In this document: positions 5,940 through 8,478 of the stretch, piece after piece
Numbering within the stretch: position 1 is the stretch's first letter
Layout: each line of letters begins with the position of its first letter
Source: CAZEDU01 sp964511185
GTDB taxonomy: Bacteria > Myxococcota > Myxococcia > Myxococcales > Myxococcaceae
Direction: 5' to 3'
DNA: 8,478 nucleotides
Assembly (NCBI GenBank): GCA_964511185.1
Contig: CAZEDU010000166.1
Location: 1 to 8,478, forward strand
Program-made: the position numbers and the translations under genes
Notes under the pieces: model-generated
What the model saw: the letters and a program-made list of their open reading frames with translations, nothing else
Told to the model about the DNA's origin: nothing
Database searches by the model: none

Positions 5940-7160
5940 TCAACCTTCCGGACGCTTTTTAGGGAAGCTTCCGGCTCCCATTCGGCGGCGCACTTCATCG
6001 TCGCGGTCGCCCGCGTCGGACAGATCGGCCGTGCGCACCACGCCCGGGCCGAAGCGGCGCTCGAGCCGATCGAGCGCTTCGTTCAGCCGCTCGGTGCGCG
6101 AGGGGCCTTCCTGAAACAGCGGCAGCTGCGCCGTCCCGCCGCCCAGCTCCTGCGCGGAGACGCCGGTGAGCCGCACCGGCTGGCGCAGCGGCTCGCGGTG
6201 CAGCAGCGCCAGGGCGGCCCGGTAGAGCGTCTGCCCGTCGTCGGTCGCCGCCTCGAGCGTCTGCCGCCGGGTGGTGAGCGCGAAGTCGGCGTACTTGAGC
6301 TTGAGCTGCACCACGCGCGTCTTCACCCCCGCGCGGCGCAGCCTCCGCGCGACCCGCCAGGCCTGCGAGTGGATGTGCGGCTCGAGCGCCTGCGCGTCGG
6401 CCAGGTCCTCTTCGAACGTGTCCTCCGAGCCCACGCTCTTGGCCTCGCGGTCGGGGACGACCGGGCGGTCGTCGTGTCCCAGCGCGAGCTCCCGCAGCCA
6501 CGGGCCGGTCGCGCCCAGCTTCGACTCGAGCCAGTCCGGGCGCTGCGCGGCGATGTCGCCCACCGTCTGGAGCCCCAGCTGCACGAGCGTGGCCTCGAGC
6601 TTCGGGCCCACGCCCCACAGGCGCGACACCGGCAGCGGCGCGAGGAACGACACCACGTCGGGGGCCGTCACCCCCCGCTGTCCGTTCGGCTTGGCCAGGT
6701 CGGAGGCGATCTTCGCGACGAACTTGTTGGGCGCGATCCCCGCCGACGCGTGCAGGCGGACCCCCTCGAAGATGCGGCGCCGCAGCGTCCGGGCGATGTC
6801 GTCGGGCGCGCCGAAGAGCGCGCGCGAACCCGTGACGTCGAGGAAGGCCTCGTCGAGCGAGAGCGGCTCGACCAGCGGCGTGACCGACTCGAAGAGGGAG
6901 AAGACGTGCTCGCTGGCCTCGACGTACGCGCGGGGGCGGGGCGGCACCACGATGGCGTGAGGGGCGAGCCGGACCGCGCGCGACATGGGCATCGCGCTGC
7001 GCACCCCGAAGGGACGGACCTCGTACGAGGCGGCGAGCACCACGCCGCGCGTCGGGTGGCCCCCCACGATGACGGGCTTTCCGCGCAGCTTCGGGTCGTC
7101 GCGCTGCTCCACCGACGCGTAGAAGGCGTCGAGGTCGATGTGGAGAATGGCCCTGTCCAC
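5940..7160 (-). CDS. dinB: DNA polymerase IV (Y-family translesion polymerase)
   Basis: This polymerase copies past damaged bases and extends mismatched ends, at the cost of fidelity. The 406 residues show a full Y-family layout: ILHIDLDAFYASVEQRD (5-21) with metal-binding D9 and steric-gate F13; ASYEVRPFGVRSAMP (44-58); EPLSLDEAFLDV (98-109) with catalytic D103 and E104; SAGIAPNKFVAKIASDLAKP (139-158); and a helix-hairpin-helix, LWGVGPKLEATL (181-192). The little-finger domain follows (about 240-340). QLPLF (345-349) fits the beta-clamp binding motif QLxLF; about 55 further residues follow, ending in a basic stretch (KKRPEG). GTG at 7160 is the only start available after the upstream stop at 7173-7175, and no ribosome site precedes it, so coupling to the DUF4388 gene 12 bp upstream is likely. 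No clear LexA box was found near the operon start visible here. Confidence 0.96.
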   Translation of the reverse strand: MDRAILHIDLDAFYASVEQRDDPKLRGKPVIVGGHPTRGVVLAASYEVRPFGVRSAMPMSRAVRLAPHAIVVPPRPRAYVEASEHVFSLFESVTPLVEPLSLDEAFLDVTGSRALFGAPDDIARTLRRRIFEGVRLHASAGIAPNKFVAKIASDLAKPNGQRGVTAPDVVSFLAPLPVSRLWGVGPKLEATLVQLGLQTVGDIAAQRPDWLESKLGATGPWLRELALGHDDRPVVPDREAKSVGSEDTFEEDLADAQALEPHIHSQAWRVARRLRRAGVKTRVVQLKLKYADFALTTRRQTLEAATDDGQTLYRAALALLHREPLRQPVRLTGVSAQELGGGTAQLPLFQEGPSRTERLNEALDRLERRFGPGVVRTADLSDAGDRDDEVRRRMGAGSFPKKRPEG

Positions 7161-7172
7161 GGTGGTGTGGAA

Positions 7173-7841
7173 TTAGGGCAAAAGCACCTGGAGCGCCACG
7201 AGCGCGGCCAGGAAACGGACCTCGCCCTGTGTCAGCGCGGCCTGCGCGTGGGGATCTCGAAGCAGCTGCGGCAGGCGGCGCCAGACATCCCGCTCGGACG
7301 GCAAGATCGACAGCCGGCCTTCGATGTCGTCGAGCGGGGTGAGGCGCAGCGGTCGGGAGACGACCGTCCGCCAGATGCGCTGCACGGGCTCGAACCCGAG
7401 CCGCTCGCGGAAGGCGGATAAGAGCATGGCGCCGAGCGGCCGGCGGAAGGTGGGTTGCGCGAGCTGCATGGTCTTCTGCTCGACCGTTCCGCCCATCACC
7501 AGCGCTTGATCGAACCGCACGCGCACCTGGAGCTCGAGGAAGTCGGCGAGCTCGGCGGCGGACAACAGCTGCAGCCCGACGAGCTGATCCCCCAGCAGGC
7601 TCTTGTTGCGCTTGGCGAGCGCGGCGGCCGCCTCGATGGCCTGGTGATCGAGCCGGCGCGCGGCGACCACCAGGCTGCCGAAGCGCTCCGCCTTGATGTT
7701 CGAGTCCGCGCCGATCACCACGCCGTTCGAGACGTGAATCGACCGTTGGTTCTCCCCGTGCGTGACGACGAGCGAAGCGGTCCCGTTCTCGTGGAAGAGC
7801 TGGGCGAGACGGCCAAGAAGCTCAGGTTGAATCGAGACCAC
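7173..7841 (-). CDS. DUF4388 (PATAN-like) domain protein
   Basis: A protein of 222 residues. Residues 6-125 follow the DUF4388 pattern: LLGRLAQLFHENGTASLVV, then IHVSNGVVIGADS (a strand-turn-strand with the typical small-residue pattern of IxxxxGxIxxA), RFGSLVVAARRL, and LLGDQLVGLQLLSAAEL (82-98) before FLELQVRVRFDQAL. This domain is frequent in delta-proteobacteria in signalling and gliding-related regulators and usually mediates protein contacts. The remaining 95 residues (LTPLDDIEGRLSIL onward) are helical and I cannot assign them. No membrane segment or enzyme motif is seen. GTG at 7841 is chosen because GGGAG (7851-7847) lies 5 bases upstream; a GTG at 7847 would add two residues but overlaps that site. 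It sits 12 bp before dinB and 45 bp after the RluA-family gene. A regulatory or adaptor role is likely, but the partner is unknown. Confidence 0.85.
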   Translation of the reverse strand: MVSIQPELLGRLAQLFHENGTASLVVTHGENQRSIHVSNGVVIGADSNIKAERFGSLVVAARRLDHQAIEAAAALAKRNKSLLGDQLVGLQLLSAAELADFLELQVRVRFDQALVMGGTVEQKTMQLAQPTFRRPLGAMLLSAFRERLGFEPVQRIWRTVVSRPLRLTPLDDIEGRLSILPSERDVWRRLPQLLRDPHAQAALTQGEVRFLAALVALQVLLP

Positions 7842-7871
7842 CCACACTCCCGGTGTACGCCTTGAATCCGA

Positions 7872-7877
7872 AATATA
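7872..7877 (-). promoter_or_regulatory. Possible -10 element before the DUF4388-dinB genes
   Basis: In the 45-bp spacer, the minus strand carries TATATT followed by AT-rich bases (TTTCGGATTCAAG), unusual in this GC-rich window, about 30 bases before the DUF4388 start. No convincing -35 element lies 16-18 bases upstream (that stretch is CGCCGC-like). It could give the DUF4388-dinB part its own start in addition to reading through from the RluA gene. Weak. Confidence 0.25.
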
Positions 7878-7886
7878 CCGGAGCCT

Positions 7887-8478
7887 TCAGGCGGGCGGCG
7901 AAAGCTGAACCCTGTCGAGCGCTTGAACCAGGGTGGGGGGCAGGGCGCTCGCGACCTCGATGCGGCGGCCGGTGGTCGGGTGGGACAGCGCGAGCGAACG
8001 CGCGTGAAGGAAGAAGCGGCTCAGGCCGGGGAGGGCGCGGCCGCCGTAGAGCGCGNNNNNNNNNNNNNNNNNNCCAGGTGGGCGCGCACCTGGTGCAAGA
8101 CACCGGTCTCGATCTCCACGTCGACCAGGCTGTGCTCGCCGCGGCGCCCGAGCACCCGGAAGCGGGACTTGGCCTCGCGCCCTTCGGGGCCGCCGTCCCA
8201 CGCGGGCTCGACGCGGTCGGCGTGCCGCGGGTGGTGGCGCAGGGGCAAGTCGATGGCGCCTTCGTCGGCGATGGGGCCGGTGACCAGCGCCCAGTAGTGC
8301 TTTTCGACCTGCCGCTGGCTGAACGCCTGGCGGACCGCCTTCCACGCCAAGGGCGTCTGAGCGGCGAGCAGCACCCCCGAGGTCTCGATGTCGAGCCGGT
8401 GGCACAGCCCGCCCTCGCGCGGATCGTCGCTCGCGGTCGCGCAGCCGGGGAACCGGGCGACGAGCGCGTTGGCGACGG
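7887..8478 (-). CDS. RluA-family pseudouridine synthase, 5'-partial and interrupted by an assembly gap
   Basis: The enzyme isomerises uridine to pseudouridine in rRNA or tRNA; the start of the gene lies beyond 8478. Reading leftward, the window shows LCHRLDIETSGVLLAAQ with the catalytic aspartate at 8392-8390, then VEKHYWALVTGPIADEG, KSRFRVLGRRGEHSLVDVEI and ETGVLHQVRAHL, all typical of the family. After the N run the product resumes with ALYGGRALPGLSRFFLHARS, followed by a family-typical end (LSHPTTGRRIEVASALPP) and TGA at 7889-7887. The parts before and after the gap are in different frames as written. This is explained by a wrong gap size (the missing piece should be about ten residues, AxxGHPVxGD-like), not by a true frameshift. 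The specific subfamily (RluA, RluC, RluD or other) cannot be told without the N-terminus, where an S4 domain may or may not occur. It precedes the DUF4388 gene by 45 bp on the same strand. Confidence 0.9.
   Translation of the reverse strand, partial: RRQRARRPVPRLRDRERRSARGRAVPPARHRDLGGAARRSDALGVEGGPPGVQPAAGRKALLGAGHRPHRRRRRHRLAPAPPPAARRPRRARVGRRPRRARGQVPLPGARAPRRAQPGRRGDRDRCLAPGARPPXXXXXXXALYGGRALPGLSRFFLHARSLALSHPTTGRRIEVASALPPTLVQALDRVQLSPPA
8056..8073. other. Assembly gap (18 N) inside the RluA-family gene
   Basis: Frame logic on the minus strand: the base at 8074 is the first of a codon and 8055 the last of a codon, so the real gap length must be 1 modulo 3. Eighteen is not. The family normally has ten residues between RAHL and ALYGG, which needs 28 unknown bases. 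The stated size is therefore probably about 10 bases too short. Confidence 0.97.
8074..8093. repeat. GC-rich inverted repeat at the gap edge
   Basis: CCAGGTG (8074-8080) and CACCTGG (8087-8093) are perfect 7-base inverted repeats around a 6-base GC loop (GGCGCG). The repeat lies within the codons for HQVRAHL, so it is most likely a by-product of coding, but a stable hairpin next to the N run may explain why sequencing failed here. Confidence 0.7.

Noticed and set aside
5695..5943. Alternative 82-codon minus-strand frame starting at the dinB stop (TTG-TGA overlap)
   Set aside because: It overlaps the cysteine-rich frame but is Arg/Pro/Leu-rich with no pattern; the other frame has strong third-position GC and paired cysteines.
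4190..5998. 602-codon antisense open frame over pcnB
   Set aside because: Same reason: shadow composition and no recognisable motif opposite a well-conserved enzyme.
7905..7919. Minus-strand CTCGAC-AGG-GTTCAG resembling a delta-proteobacterial LexA box upstream of the DUF4388-dinB genes
   Set aside because: The left half mismatches the consensus at two positions, the spacer is one base short, and the site lies in the end of the RluA coding region.
7887..8478. Frameshifted RluA pseudogene
   Set aside because: The frame change coincides exactly with the N run, and all catalytic motifs on both sides are intact, so the gap length explains it.

Overview
This is a very GC-rich window with almost exclusively G or C at third codon positions. 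The gene content (an outer-membrane barrel of the myxobacterial type beside a periplasmic TPR protein, a DUF4388/PATAN-like protein, PcnB-type poly(A) polymerase) points to a Myxococcota (delta-proteobacterial) chromosome. It is probably a draft or metagenome assembly, because it contains two runs of N (1708-1717 and 8056-8073). I see no tRNA, rRNA, CRISPR, insertion sequence or phage gene. The coding density is above 95%, and the region looks like ordinary vertically inherited chromosome.

Plus strand, 1-5698. The end of an outer-membrane beta-barrel gene (1-165) is followed after 3 bp by a 646-residue exported TPR protein (169-2109). The pair resembles the GltA/GltB barrel plus GltC module of the myxobacterial gliding machinery. 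plsX (phospholipid synthesis, about 2136-3170) follows closely, and a HAD-type phosphatase-like gene (3167-4183) overlaps plsX by 4 bp in a GTGA junction. After a 57-bp spacer holding a possible promoter comes pcnB, poly(A) polymerase I (4241-5698).

Minus strand, 8478-5703, read right to left. A partial RluA-family pseudouridine synthase enters from beyond the window (to 7887, interrupted by a gap). It is followed by a DUF4388-like protein (7841-7173), dinB encoding DNA polymerase IV (7160-5940), and a small five-cysteine protein (5915-5703). The spacings of 45, 12 and 24 bp suggest one operon. This operon meets pcnB tail to tail with only 4 bp between the stop codons.

Functional themes are envelope biogenesis or motility (barrel, TPR protein, PlsX, phosphatase) on the left and RNA modification/decay plus translesion DNA synthesis on the right. 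The points most worth a second look are the plsX/HAD pair attached to a Glt-like envelope module, the DUF4388-dinB-Cys-rich mini-operon with its unrecognised small protein, and a triplicated short motif in the disordered N-terminus of the TPR protein. I do not see a clear new defence or mobile system here.
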